Under the pieces are notes generated by a model that was not told where the DNA came from, did not search any database, and saw nothing but the letters and a program-made list of their open reading frames with translations. The translations under genes and the position numbers were made by a program. Of a DNA stretch of 64,000 nucleotides, positions 16,755-25,807 are shown piece by piece; position 1 is the first letter of the stretch, and each line of letters opens with the position of its first letter. This stretch comes from Fodinibius sp036381435 (GTDB taxonomy: Bacteria; Bacteroidota; Rhodothermia; Balneolales; Balneolaceae): the NCBI GenBank assembly GCA_036381435.1, contig DASVCW010000022.1, positions 1 to 64,000 on the forward strand, read 5' to 3'.

Positions 16755-17393
16755 TTAAGCGAACTTCACAAAAGGATTTGCTCCCTTCTCGTGCCTGATT
16801 GTAGTTTCCGGCCCGTGTCCCGGGTAAACGACCGTTTCATCAGGCAAGGTGTACAGGTGCTCAAGAATGGACGTTTCCAGCATTTCAAAACTTCCTTTGT
16901 AAAGATCCGTTCGTCCGATGCCTTCTTTAAAAAGCACATCACCCGCAATCAACACCTGATCCTTTCTGTTATAAAGAGAAACATGATCGGGTGAATGGCC
17001 GGGAGTAAAGAGAATATCAAAGGTAAAGTTGCCAATAACCCAGCCGGCCTGAGCTTTAAGCGGTTTAGGTTCGAGTGAAAGGTTTCCTGCCTGAATGCCA
17101 AACATTTTTGCCTGAGATGGAAAATTTTCCCACAAGTAACGGTCTTGATCACTCAAAAATACCGGTACTTCAAAATCTTCCAAAACCCTCGAAAGCCCGA
17201 GTACATGATCAACATGCGCGTGAGTGAGAACCACGGCCTTCAACTCCACTCCCTCTGACTGAATTTTAGATTTCACCTGTTCATATTCCTGTTTATCAGA
17301 AAATCCCGGATCGATGAGCAAAGCTTCATCCCCTTCAATTAATAAATAGGTATTTTCTGCAAAAGGGCCAACGGTAAAGCGGTGAATATTCAT
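16755..17393 (-). CDS. MBL-fold metallo-hydrolase (glyoxalase II-like)
   Basis: A 212-residue metallo-beta-lactamase-fold hydrolase. The metal-binding motif is THAHVDH (H58, H60, D62, H63). Further ligands lie in FTPGHSPDH, AGDVLF and the final PGHGPET. The size and the start, IHRFTVGPFAENTYLL, match the small YcbL/glyoxalase II-like class acting on thioesters in the cytoplasm; the true substrate is not evident. The ATG at 17393 is chosen. A longer frame upstream would run through an intergenic repeat (17416-17496) and is not credible. Confidence 0.85.
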   Translation of the reverse strand: MNIHRFTVGPFAENTYLLIEGDEALLIDPGFSDKQEYEQVKSKIQSEGVELKAVVLTHAHVDHVLGLSRVLEDFEVPVFLSDQDRYLWENFPSQAKMFGIQAGNLSLEPKPLKAQAGWVIGNFTFDILFTPGHSPDHVSLYNRKDQVLIAGDVLFKEGIGRTDLYKGSFEMLETSILEHLYTLPDETVVYPGHGPETTIRHEKGANPFVKFA

Positions 17394-17415
17394 ACGAAAT
17401 TTTATTATGAAATTG

Positions 17416-17496
17416 TTATCTCGTTCCCACAGTCTCTGCGGGAACCCGTGCGCGTATCGAGAGTGCGTTCCGACGCAGAGCATCGGAACGAGATAA
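17416..17496. repeat. Palindromic intergenic repeat (CTCGTTCCCAC type)
   Basis: TTATCTCGTTCCCA (17416-17429) pairs with TCGGAACGAGATAA (17483-17496), with further internal pairing (CTCTGCGGGAAC, CGACGCAGAGCATCGG). This belongs to a repeat type dispersed in many bacterial genomes. It lies just upstream of the MBL gene. Confidence 0.6.
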
Positions 17497-17568
17497 TTTG
17501 GTAACTATGTATCCGTGTGCGTATTGGTTTTTCTTACGTAAAACGAAATACACATTACGGCTATAAAA

Positions 17569-17602
17569 AAAGGATGCACACCATTACGGGCATGCATCCT
17601 TT
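17569..17602 (-). terminator. Intrinsic terminator of rpmE
   Basis: On the minus strand AAAGGATGCA (17602-17593) and TGCATCCTTT (17578-17569) form a 10-bp stem followed by a T-run, 22 bases after the L31 gene. Confidence 0.85.
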
Positions 17603-17624
17603 AAATTCAAATAATTTCAAAAAT

Positions 17625-17837
17625 TTAGCCTTTTCCGTAACGCTTCTTGAAGCGATCAATACGGCCGGCTTTCTTCTGAAAGTTCATATTACCTGTGTAG
17701 AAAGGATGATTTTTTGAATCAACCTCGCTACGATAGGTTCCGTCTTTGGTATCCATCGTGCTGCGTGTGGTAAACTCGGTACCATCACTCATTACAACAG
17801 TAATTTCGCTATAGTCCGGGTGAATTCCTTTTTTCAT
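17625..17837 (-). CDS. rpmE: 50S ribosomal protein L31, cysteine-free form
   Basis: A 70-residue ribosomal protein with the L31 signatures MKKGIHPDY, NHPFYTG and AGRIDRFKKRYG. The zinc-ribbon cysteines of the C+ form are absent (the positions read MSDGTE and VDSKNH), so this is a zinc-independent L31. Monocistronic, with its own terminator. Confidence 0.93.
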   Translation of the reverse strand: MKKGIHPDYSEITVVMSDGTEFTTRSTMDTKDGTYRSEVDSKNHPFYTGNMNFQKKAGRIDRFKKRYGKG

Positions 17838-17974
17838 AGTAAAAAACTCTTTTTGCCTTTAATTTATAGATGCCAAATATATAACTAATTGCTTACTTTT
17901 TCAACGGTATTGATTGTTGTTTGTTGTAGTGGTTAGTTGGAAAAACATACGCTTAACAGGCAACTAACAATCAA

Positions 17975-19474
17975 TTAGCCGTTAAAATCATCAAAGTCAT
18001 CGAGATCCCCCATGGATCCCAGCATACTGCCGAGCATGTCAGAATAGGACCTTGAATCGTCTAAATCTTCCTTGCCAAGCATCGATTTTTGATGGAGTGC
18101 TTCGATCACAAAATCCATCATTACGTACTTTTCCTGCTTATTTTTTGCATCAAAGTGTTTTTCAATGACTTGCTCAAGCCCGTCTACTTTTTGAAGTGCT
18201 TTTCGATACTCGGACTGGCTCATATTATCCATTAATTCAAGCGTATTTCCACCAGTAAACCAATCAATAACAGGTTTATAAATGCTCGATTTTTTTTGCC
18301 TTTTTTGCTCCTCAGGATCGGGAAAATGCCGGACAAATGTTTTTTTAATGGCTTTTCCGATGATGTGCTTGGCCACATTTAAAGCTCCCTCCTGTTCGCC
18401 TTCATAAACCAGTTCAAGTTTTCCGGTTAATGCAGGAACGGTATGAAAAACATCCGTGATACGAACGGCCGCTGTATCTTCTCCACTCAGAATGGCACGA
18501 CGTTCGGCTGATGAAATTAACTGCTCCATGGCAGTGATTGTCATTCGTGTAGAAACCCCGCTTTTTTGATCGATATATTCTGACTCTCGTGCCTCAAAAG
18601 CCATTTGTTCAAGCAGTTCTTTTATCAATCCCGGAACCGTAACCTTTACCGTACCATTTCGATTTATCCAGGCCTCTTGCTCCGTAATTTTCATGCCAAT
18701 ATCGACTTCACGCGGATAGTGCGTTAGAATTTGTGAATCAATGCGGTCTTTAAGCGGGGTGATGATACTGCCGCGATTGGTATAATCTTCAGGGTTAGCG
18801 GAAAAAACCATCAGTACATCAAGAGGAATGCGTACGTTGAAACCGCGGATTTGAATATCCCGCTCCTGCATTATGTTAAGCAATGCCACTTGAATGCGCG
18901 GTTGCAGATCGGGTAATTCGTTAATAGCAAAAATACCGCGATTCGTGCGGGGGACAAGTCCGAAATTGATAACTTCTTCATCAGCCAGCGCCAGTTTTTT
19001 TGCTGCTGCTTTAATGGGATCAATGTCCCCGATTAAGTCTCCCACTGCAGTATCGGGAGTTGCCAGTTTTTCCCCATAGCGTTTGCTGCGGTGGATCCAG
19101 CGAACAGGCGTTTCATCACCCTGCTGCTGTACCATCTCCCGGCCCTGTTTTGAAATAGGATTAAAAGGATCATCATTAATCTCAGAACCTTCAATAACCG
19201 GCATATACTCATCCAAAAAAGTAACCAGCTGTCGCAAAATCTTTGTTTTTGCCTGTCCCCTCAAACCCAGTAAAACAAGATCGTGCTTTGCCAGTAAAGC
19301 ATGCTGCAATTGTGGGATGACAGATTTCTCATAACCCATGATGCCCGGAAAAAGCGGCTGTTTCGAACGTAGCTTGTCGATCAAATTTCGACGTACCTCT
19401 TCTTTTACAGAAACTGATTCCCATCCTGCTTCTTTAAGCTCGCCGAGAGTTTTAATGCTTTGAACATCACCCAT
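17975..19474 (-). CDS. MoxR-like AAA+ ATPase with non-canonical nucleotide motifs
   Basis: A 499-residue AAA+ protein of the magnesium-chelatase ChlI/MoxR clade. The P-loop reads GLRGQAKT (70-77), with Ala in place of the last Gly. Walker B reads IFAINELPDL, with Asn185 before Glu186. These look characteristic of this large subfamily rather than mutations. Residues about 205-260 hold the sensor motif FSANPEDY and an arginine finger region. The acidic tail repeats MLGSMLGSMGDLDD. Relatives usually work with a VWA-domain partner, but none is adjacent here. Its client is unknown. Confidence 0.8.
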   Translation of the reverse strand: MGDVQSIKTLGELKEAGWESVSVKEEVRRNLIDKLRSKQPLFPGIMGYEKSVIPQLQHALLAKHDLVLLGLRGQAKTKILRQLVTFLDEYMPVIEGSEINDDPFNPISKQGREMVQQQGDETPVRWIHRSKRYGEKLATPDTAVGDLIGDIDPIKAAAKKLALADEEVINFGLVPRTNRGIFAINELPDLQPRIQVALLNIMQERDIQIRGFNVRIPLDVLMVFSANPEDYTNRGSIITPLKDRIDSQILTHYPREVDIGMKITEQEAWINRNGTVKVTVPGLIKELLEQMAFEARESEYIDQKSGVSTRMTITAMEQLISSAERRAILSGEDTAAVRITDVFHTVPALTGKLELVYEGEQEGALNVAKHIIGKAIKKTFVRHFPDPEEQKRQKKSSIYKPVIDWFTGGNTLELMDNMSQSEYRKALQKVDGLEQVIEKHFDAKNKQEKYVMMDFVIEALHQKSMLGKEDLDDSRSYSDMLGSMLGSMGDLDDFDDFNG

Positions 19475-19668
19475 GAAAAAATATCTTTATTGTTATTCTC
19501 AGTTCGATAACTGAATCAATCTCTTTATCATTTCATTGAGGAAGACGTTTTTCACAGCAGTAAATGATGATAAAAATCTATACCAAAAAGATATTTTTCA
19601 TTACTTTTTTAAGAAAATCTGCAAAACGAACTTGAATATTATCTCATAAATGATTAGATACTAAGCAA

Positions 19669-19682
19669 TGAAAGCGCTTACA
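19669..19682 (+). promoter_or_regulatory. LacI/CcpA-type operator upstream of susC
   Basis: TGAAAGCGCTTACA matches the LacI-family consensus TGNAANCGNTTNCA at every fixed base. It lies in the 433-base gap before susC, about 226 bases ahead of the ATG-proximal region. The regulator encoded at 41714-42715 has a CcpA-like recognition helix, so it is the obvious candidate to bind here. Downstream AT-rich bases (about 19685-19715) probably hold the promoter. Confidence 0.65.
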
Positions 19683-19907
19683 TTTGTTTCAATAATTTAT
19701 ATATTAGAAGAAACAAATCGGGTTTAACTAATAAAGGGGAAGAACGGGGTAACTCAATAAAGAGTCAAAAAATACTTCGCTTTTTCTTTACAGAAAGATT
19801 CAAAATCAGTGTGTTCAGCAACAGTAACCACCCGAAAATATCTAAAATTATCGAAGTATTTTACATTGCTTAGAATGCCTCATTGTCTAAATCTTAAATT
19901 TAATTTT

Positions 19908-22886
19908 ATGATGCCAATAAAAAAGTTACTCATTACTTCATGCCTAATTGTAGGTATGGCAGTTCCCGGCCTTGCCCAAATAACCGTGTCAGGAACGGTT
20001 ACCGATGCTACAGACGGACAAACATTACCCGGAGTTAATGTTGTAGTGAAAGGAAATCCAACGATGGGTACCGCCACAAACAGAAATGGATTTTATTCAA
20101 TATCAGTGCCATCGGCTGAGGATACACTGATTTTTTCATTTGTGGGGTACTTAAGCCGGGAAGTTCCCATTCAGGGCCGCGCAAATATTGATGTATCCCT
20201 TTCCCGAAACGTACAGCAACTGGAAGATGTAGTTGTTATCGGTTATGGTACTCAGGAAATTGAAGATAATACCGGGGCTGTAACGGCAGTTAGTGCGGCT
20301 GATTTTAATGAGGGAGCCATCACTTCTGTCGGAGAATTATTCCGCGGTAAAGCGGCAGGTATCATAGTTACTTCTAATAGTGGTGCTCCCGGCAGTGGCG
20401 CGACTATTCGTATTCGCGGCGGGTCATCACTCTCTGCAAGCAATGCGCCCTTATACGTTGTTGACGGCGTTCCCCTCAGTGGCGGTACTATTGACGGCAT
20501 GAGAAATCCCCTGAATACCATCAATCCAAGCGATATCGCTTCAATCAGTATATTAAAAGATGCTTCCGCCACGGCTATTTATGGCTCACGTGCATCCAAC
20601 GGCGTTATCATCATTACTACAAAAGAAGGAAGCGCAGGACAACCGTTTTCTATCACTTATACCGGTAAAGCATCTTATCAAACAGTTGTGAACCATCTGG
20701 ATGTACTTTCTGCTAATGAATTACGCACGGTTATTGAAAATAAATTCGGCGAAAACGGCGCTCAATATTTAGGTAATGCAAGCACAGACTGGCAGGATAG
20801 AATTTATCAAAACGCCTTTAGCCAGGATCATAACATAAGTGCCAGTGGATCAATTGATAAATTAAAGCTTCCTTACCGAGTTTCATTTGGTTTTGCGGGT
20901 AATTCGGGAATTTTGCGGACCTCTCAAATGAATCGCCTCACAGGTTCTATTGCCTTAAACCCAACCTTCTTTAATGATCAATTGAAAGTGGATATTAACT
21001 TAAGAGGCATGCAGGTCAAAAATCAATTTGCCAATAAAGGGGCTATCGGGTCTGCAGTGCGCTTTGATCCCACTCAACCGGTAATGGTAGATACAACCGG
21101 TGCTCCTTTCGGCGGTTATTACACCTGGGTTAATGCATCGGGACAACGTATTCCTATCGCCCCGGCAAATCCGGTTGCTCTTTTGGAACAGACGGATGAT
21201 CAATCAACCGTGTATCGTTCTATAGGTAATGTAAAATTTGATTATGCCATGCCTTTCGTCCCCAATTTGAGCGCCACTCTCAATTTAGGGTACGACTATT
21301 CTAAAGTCGGCAATGGGTTATACTTAGTTCCCGAAAGTGCCGCTTTTGCCGATAACGGTTCTACAGCTACCGGTACCCGTCGTGAATACGACCAAACAAA
21401 AGAAAATGAACTGTTAGACTTTTATTTGAACTACAGCAAAGAGCTTTCATCTATAGAAAGTACCCTTGACTTTACCGGCGGTTATTCATGGGAGCATCAC
21501 TACTCCCGGGGCTCTGCCTATGCAACCAATTTTGACCGGGCTGATACAACCGTAGTTTACCAAGACACTGATTACGAAACAGAATATTATCTTGTGTCTT
21601 TCTTTGGCCGTGTAAATTATGCTTTTAAAGATAAATATCTTTTGACTGCCACCCTCCGTCAGGACGGAACATCACGCTTCTCTCCCGAAAGCCGCTGGGG
21701 ATTGTTCCCCTCAGCAGCATTTGCATGGAAAATTCATCAGGAACCTTTCATGCAAGGAATTGAAGGTTTAACTCAATTAAAGCTCCGCTTGGGGTATGGT
21801 GTTACAGGCCAGCAACGAATTGGCCAGGGTGATTATCCTTATCTGGGACTATATACCTACAGTGAGCCCACTGCTCAATATCAATTCGGAGATGAATTTG
21901 TTACTACACTTCGTCCCGAGGGTTACAATGCCAATTTAAAATGGGAAGAAACAACAACGTATAACATCGGTTTAGACTACGGCATTTTGAATGATCGTAT
22001 CTATGGTTCTATCGATGCTTATTATCGCGAAACCACCGATCTTTTAAATGTTATTCCTGTTCCTGCCGGCACAAACTTTACCAACCGGGTTCTTTCTAAT
22101 GTTGGTACACTGGAAGTCAAAGGACTTGAATTTAATATAGTCGGACGCCTTATTTCATCCAAAAACACCTATTGGGAAGTAGGCCTTAATGCTTCACATA
22201 ATGTGAATAAAATCACGAAGCTAACTACTGTTACCGATCCTGATTATGTAGGAGTTGAAACGGGAGGCATTGCAGGTGGTACCGGTAACAGCATTCAGAT
22301 CCACAGCGTCGGCTATCCACGTAACTCCTTCTATGTTTATGAGCAGGTTTATGATGCCAATGGAAATCCCATCGAAGGCTTGTATGTAGACCGAAACGAC
22401 GACGGCATCATAAATGAGAGTGATAAATATCGTTACAAAGATCCTGCTGCTGATTTAACTCTGGGAATTTCCTCTCGTTTCGAATATAGAAACTGGGATG
22501 CTTCTTTCTCTGGCAGGGCAAAAATTGGGAACTATGTCTATAACAACGTAGCCTCTGATAATGCCTATTTCGGTGACTTATTATATTCTCAATTTACGAG
22601 AAATGCGCTCACTTCTATAACTGAGACCAGCTTTTATAATGCTCAGTACCATTCTGATTACTATATAGAAAATGCATCATTCTTTAGAATGGATAACATT
22701 ACAGTGGGATATACCTTCAACAACTTATTGGAAGGAACAAGATCGCTAAGAGTTTCAGCCACTGTGCAGAATGTTTTTGTGATAACCGAATACAGCGGAC
22801 TCGATCCTGAGGTGTTTGGCGGTATAGATAACAATATTTACCCACGGCCTCGCACATTTGTACTGGGATTAAGCCTCAACTTATAA
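19908..22886 (+). CDS. susC: SusC/RagA-family TonB-linked outer-membrane transporter
   Basis: A ~992-residue TonB-dependent porin for oligosaccharides. Signal peptide MMPIKKLLITSCLIVGMAVP is followed by a carboxypeptidase-regulatory-like domain (about residues 22-105, GTVTDATDGQTLPGVNVVVKG). The plug carries the SusC hallmarks IRIRGGSSLSASNAPLYVVDG and SILKDASATAIYGSRASNGV. The rest is a 22-strand barrel ending LGLSLNL. The ATG at 19908 is chosen because it immediately precedes the signal peptide. Leading gene of susC-susD-susE (25 and 14 bases apart), under a LacI-type operator. Substrate inferred as maltodextrin from the surrounding amylases. Confidence 0.93.
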   Translation: MMPIKKLLITSCLIVGMAVPGLAQITVSGTVTDATDGQTLPGVNVVVKGNPTMGTATNRNGFYSISVPSAEDTLIFSFVGYLSREVPIQGRANIDVSLSRNVQQLEDVVVIGYGTQEIEDNTGAVTAVSAADFNEGAITSVGELFRGKAAGIIVTSNSGAPGSGATIRIRGGSSLSASNAPLYVVDGVPLSGGTIDGMRNPLNTINPSDIASISILKDASATAIYGSRASNGVIIITTKEGSAGQPFSITYTGKASYQTVVNHLDVLSANELRTVIENKFGENGAQYLGNASTDWQDRIYQNAFSQDHNISASGSIDKLKLPYRVSFGFAGNSGILRTSQMNRLTGSIALNPTFFNDQLKVDINLRGMQVKNQFANKGAIGSAVRFDPTQPVMVDTTGAPFGGYYTWVNASGQRIPIAPANPVALLEQTDDQSTVYRSIGNVKFDYAMPFVPNLSATLNLGYDYSKVGNGLYLVPESAAFADNGSTATGTRREYDQTKENELLDFYLNYSKELSSIESTLDFTGGYSWEHHYSRGSAYATNFDRADTTVVYQDTDYETEYYLVSFFGRVNYAFKDKYLLTATLRQDGTSRFSPESRWGLFPSAAFAWKIHQEPFMQGIEGLTQLKLRLGYGVTGQQRIGQGDYPYLGLYTYSEPTAQYQFGDEFVTTLRPEGYNANLKWEETTTYNIGLDYGILNDRIYGSIDAYYRETTDLLNVIPVPAGTNFTNRVLSNVGTLEVKGLEFNIVGRLISSKNTYWEVGLNASHNVNKITKLTTVTDPDYVGVETGGIAGGTGNSIQIHSVGYPRNSFYVYEQVYDANGNPIEGLYVDRNDDGIINESDKYRYKDPAADLTLGISSRFEYRNWDASFSGRAKIGNYVYNNVASDNAYFGDLLYSQFTRNALTSITETSFYNAQYHSDYYIENASFFRMDNITVGYTFNNLLEGTRSLRVSATVQNVFVITEYSGLDPEVFGGIDNNIYPRPRTFVLGLSLNL

Positions 22887-22911
22887 TCGAAATTATTTAA
22901 ACCTGAAGATT

Positions 22912-24480
22912 ATGTTTACCAATAAAAATAGAATATTATCGATAGCGCTGATCGCTGTTGTGGCAGCTTTTATCACCTCATGTGTTCAAAGCTTAAATAC
23001 AGAGCCTCTGGATGATGATGTACTAACTTCGGCTTCTGTTTATGAAACACCAGAAGATTATCGACAGGTATTGGCAAAACTGTATGCCGGTTTTGCGGCT
23101 ACCGGTCAGCGAGGCCCCGCCGGTGATGCGGACATTCAGGGAATTGATGAAGGTTTTTCAAGCTATATTCGTCAATATTTCACCGCCCAGGTAATCCCAA
23201 CAGATGAAGCCGTTATTGCATGGAGTGATCCCGGCCTGCCCGCTTTTAACACCCAATCCTGGGGAGCGGCCAACGACTTTGTAATGGGTATGTACAGCCG
23301 CATTTATTATGAAATTGCCCTGACCAATGAGTTCATTCGTAACGCAAAAGGAAAGGATAGTGAAGTTATTCAGGGTTACTTGGCAGAAGCCCGTTTCCTT
23401 AGAGCACTAAGCTACTGGCATGCGCTTGACCTCTACGGCGGAGGCATACCGTTTGTTACCGAAGAAGACGGAGTGGGTGCCTACTTGCCCGAACCAGCAG
23501 ACGCAGCCACCATCTTTTCATTTATCGAAAGCGAGTTAAAAGCTATAGAAAGCCAACTTCCTGCTCCACAGCAAAATGAGTACGGACGGGCTGACCGTGC
23601 TGCCGCCTGGACTCTTCTCGCCAAACTTTATCTGAATGCCGAAGTTTATCTCGGGGAAGATGGAGCGCATTATACTGAAGCAATCACTTATGCTAAAAAA
23701 GTGATTGACCAGGGCGGTTATACTTTAGAAAGTAATTATGCAGACCTTTTCCTTGCTGATAATCATACCGCAAATGGTATCATTTTCCCCATTACTTTCG
23801 ACGGGGTTCATACCAAAACCTACGGCGGCACCAATTTTATTATCCATGCTGCTATCGGTGGTAGTATGGATGCTACTAATTTTGGCGTTGATGGTGGATG
23901 GGCCGGCCTTCGGGTAACTCCCGAATTTGTTGCCAAATTTGATCTGGCAAATGATTCAAGAGCCATGTTCTATACCAACGGGCAGACTCTCGAAATTGAT
24001 GATATTAAAGAGTTCACCAATGGTTATGCCGTTACAAAATGGAAAAATATAACATCTACCGGTGAACCCGGAAAAGTGCCAGCATTTGCCGATACAGATT
24101 TCCCCATGTTCCGTCTTGCCGATGTATATCTGATGTACGCCGAAGCTATTTTACAAGGCGGGCAAGGTGGCAGTAAAGCCGAAGCCCTCCAGCTTGTGAA
24201 CGATATCCGGGAGCGGGCTTATGGCGGTGCTTCAGGAAACATTACCATGGCCGAATTAACCCTCGAGTTCATTATGGATGAAAGAGCCCGGGAGCTTTAC
24301 TGGGAAGGCCATCGCAGAACCGACCTCATTCGTTTCGGAAAATTTATTGACGATTACAAATGGGCTTGGAAAGGAGGAACGCAGGAAGGAAGTGCCACAC
24401 ACAAGCGCTACAAGCTTTATCCCATCCCGGCGTCAGAAATTAACTCGAATCCCAACCTGACGCAAAATCCGGGTTATTAA
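22912..24480 (+). CDS. susD: SusD/RagB-family surface glycan-binding lipoprotein
   Basis: A 522-residue outer-membrane lipoprotein (lipobox ITSC, C24) that caps the SusC channel and delivers glycan to it. The TPR-like SusD fold is seen in EARFLRALSYWHALDLYGG, the C-terminal ADVYLMYAEAIL and ERARELYWEGHRRTDLIRFG. The terminal YPIPASEINSNPNLTQNPGY is the classic SusD ending. Translationally close to susC and susE. Confidence 0.94.
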   Translation: MFTNKNRILSIALIAVVAAFITSCVQSLNTEPLDDDVLTSASVYETPEDYRQVLAKLYAGFAATGQRGPAGDADIQGIDEGFSSYIRQYFTAQVIPTDEAVIAWSDPGLPAFNTQSWGAANDFVMGMYSRIYYEIALTNEFIRNAKGKDSEVIQGYLAEARFLRALSYWHALDLYGGGIPFVTEEDGVGAYLPEPADAATIFSFIESELKAIESQLPAPQQNEYGRADRAAAWTLLAKLYLNAEVYLGEDGAHYTEAITYAKKVIDQGGYTLESNYADLFLADNHTANGIIFPITFDGVHTKTYGGTNFIIHAAIGGSMDATNFGVDGGWAGLRVTPEFVAKFDLANDSRAMFYTNGQTLEIDDIKEFTNGYAVTKWKNITSTGEPGKVPAFADTDFPMFRLADVYLMYAEAILQGGQGGSKAEALQLVNDIRERAYGGASGNITMAELTLEFIMDERARELYWEGHRRTDLIRFGKFIDDYKWAWKGGTQEGSATHKRYKLYPIPASEINSNPNLTQNPGY

Positions 24481-24494
24481 TTATAGACTTTAAA

Positions 24495-25583
24495 ATGGAT
24501 AAGAAAATGAAAACATTTAGCACAAATTTATTTGTTATAGCCATTATTGGTTTTTTTGTCGTTTCATCGTGCGAAAGAGCTGAACTGGGGCCGGTGATAA
24601 GCAGCGATCCCGGCGTACCTGCCATTACTTCTCCGGAATCCGGCCAAGGTTATGTTTTAACTGAAGAAACAGCCGAAGATACTTTACTCACACTTCAGTG
24701 GACCGAACCTGATTATGGCTTTCCATCTGCCCTTACTTACACTGTTGAAATGGGTGAGGCGGGTGCGGAGTTTGCTGATCCCGTAGAAATAGGTACCACA
24801 AATTCAACCTCTTATTCCCTCACAGTCGGGGGAATGAATAACAGAATGCTGGCAACCGGTTACCAATCGGGACAGCAAGCTACTTTTGAATTCAGAGTGG
24901 TTGGATCGGTAAATGATTCTTTAGAAGCTAAAGTTTCTGAACCTGTTTCACTAAACTTCACTCCTTATGAAGTCGTAATTGTCTATCCGGAAATTTATGT
25001 GGCCGGAAGCTACCAGACCGAGGGTAACTATGGAAATGATTGGACTCCTGAAACTGCTCCTGCCCTGTCTTCAATAGAAGGCAATAATCAATATGAAGGA
25101 TACATTTATATAGATGCCAGTGACCCTGACAAACAATTTAAGTTTACCGATGAGCGTACCTGGGATATGAACTGGGGCGATAGTGGGGCCGACGGCACCC
25201 TCGATCAAAACGGCACCAATATCGCAGTTACCGAGGCCGGTTACTATAAAATCAATGTCGATTTGAGCGCTCTCACCTATACCCTCACTCAAACAACCAC
25301 CTGGGGTGTTATCGGTGATGCAACGATAGGCGGATGGAACTCAGATCAGGATATGACCTACGACCCGGCTACCAAAGTGTGGACCGTTACCACCGATTTA
25401 ACCGGCGGTAAATACATAAAATTCCGTGCTAACGATGCCTGGGATTTAAATTACGGTGACAATGAAGGGGACAGAAATTTAGAGCAGGGTGGTTCGGACA
25501 TTTTGGTTGAAGAATCAGGAAGTTATACCATTACTCTGAACCTTGGAGAAGCTCCTTACAGCTACACCCTTACCAAAAACTAA
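24495..25583 (+). CDS. susE: SusE/SusF-like starch-binding lipoprotein
   Basis: A 362-residue surface lipoprotein (lipobox VSSC, C26). An N-terminal Ig-like SusE domain (about 35-150) precedes two starch-binding modules: about 165-260 (YVAGSYQTEGNYGNDWTPET...FKFTDERTWDMNWGD) and 265-360 (WGVIGDATIGGWNSDQDM...FRANDAWDLNYGD). The repeated W-D-x-N-Y/W-G-D motif supplies the aromatic platform for alpha-glucans. It holds starch at the cell surface for SusCD. Followed by a terminator. Confidence 0.88.
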   Translation: MDKKMKTFSTNLFVIAIIGFFVVSSCERAELGPVISSDPGVPAITSPESGQGYVLTEETAEDTLLTLQWTEPDYGFPSALTYTVEMGEAGAEFADPVEIGTTNSTSYSLTVGGMNNRMLATGYQSGQQATFEFRVVGSVNDSLEAKVSEPVSLNFTPYEVVIVYPEIYVAGSYQTEGNYGNDWTPETAPALSSIEGNNQYEGYIYIDASDPDKQFKFTDERTWDMNWGDSGADGTLDQNGTNIAVTEAGYYKINVDLSALTYTLTQTTTWGVIGDATIGGWNSDQDMTYDPATKVWTVTTDLTGGKYIKFRANDAWDLNYGDNEGDRNLEQGGSDILVEESGSYTITLNLGEAPYSYTLTKN

Positions 25584-25605
25584 TTTTGTAGCTTTATCAA
25601 TGATC

Positions 25606-25641
25606 AAAAAAGCCCGCCATCTGTCGATAGGTGGGCTTTTT
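25606..25641 (+). terminator. Intrinsic terminator after susE
   Basis: AAAAGCCCGCC (from 25607) pairs with GGTGGGCTTTT (to 25641), followed by T-rich sequence. It ends the susCDE transcript before the amylase gene. A motif at 25709-25722 (GAGAAACGTTTTAA) only weakly resembles a LacI operator. Confidence 0.85.
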
Positions 25642-25807
25642 ATTATCGCTAATGAAGAAAAGAATCTTTCGAACATTAGGTAAGAAAACATTATTCCTTC
25701 CTCTTTTCTGAGAAACGTTTTAAAAAAGGGCCGGCGGAATATTTAAGAGCAACAAAAGCATTTTTAATTGCTCAACAAAATAAACAATAACTAAAAAAGG
25801 GGTTACT

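Noticed and set aside
17394..17483. Upstream extension of the MBL-fold gene to an ATG at 17483.
   Set aside because: The extra 30 residues are encoded by a dispersed palindromic repeat; the family N-terminus begins at the ATG at 17393.
19821..19850. CAGTAACC upstream of susC as a third ECF promoter.
   Set aside because: No CGTC follows at the 15-base spacing seen in the other two.
25709..25722. Possible LacI-type operator GAGAAACGTTTTAA before the GH13_7-like amylase gene.
   Set aside because: Several fixed positions of TGNAANCGNTTNCA are wrong, so it is much weaker than the site upstream of susC.
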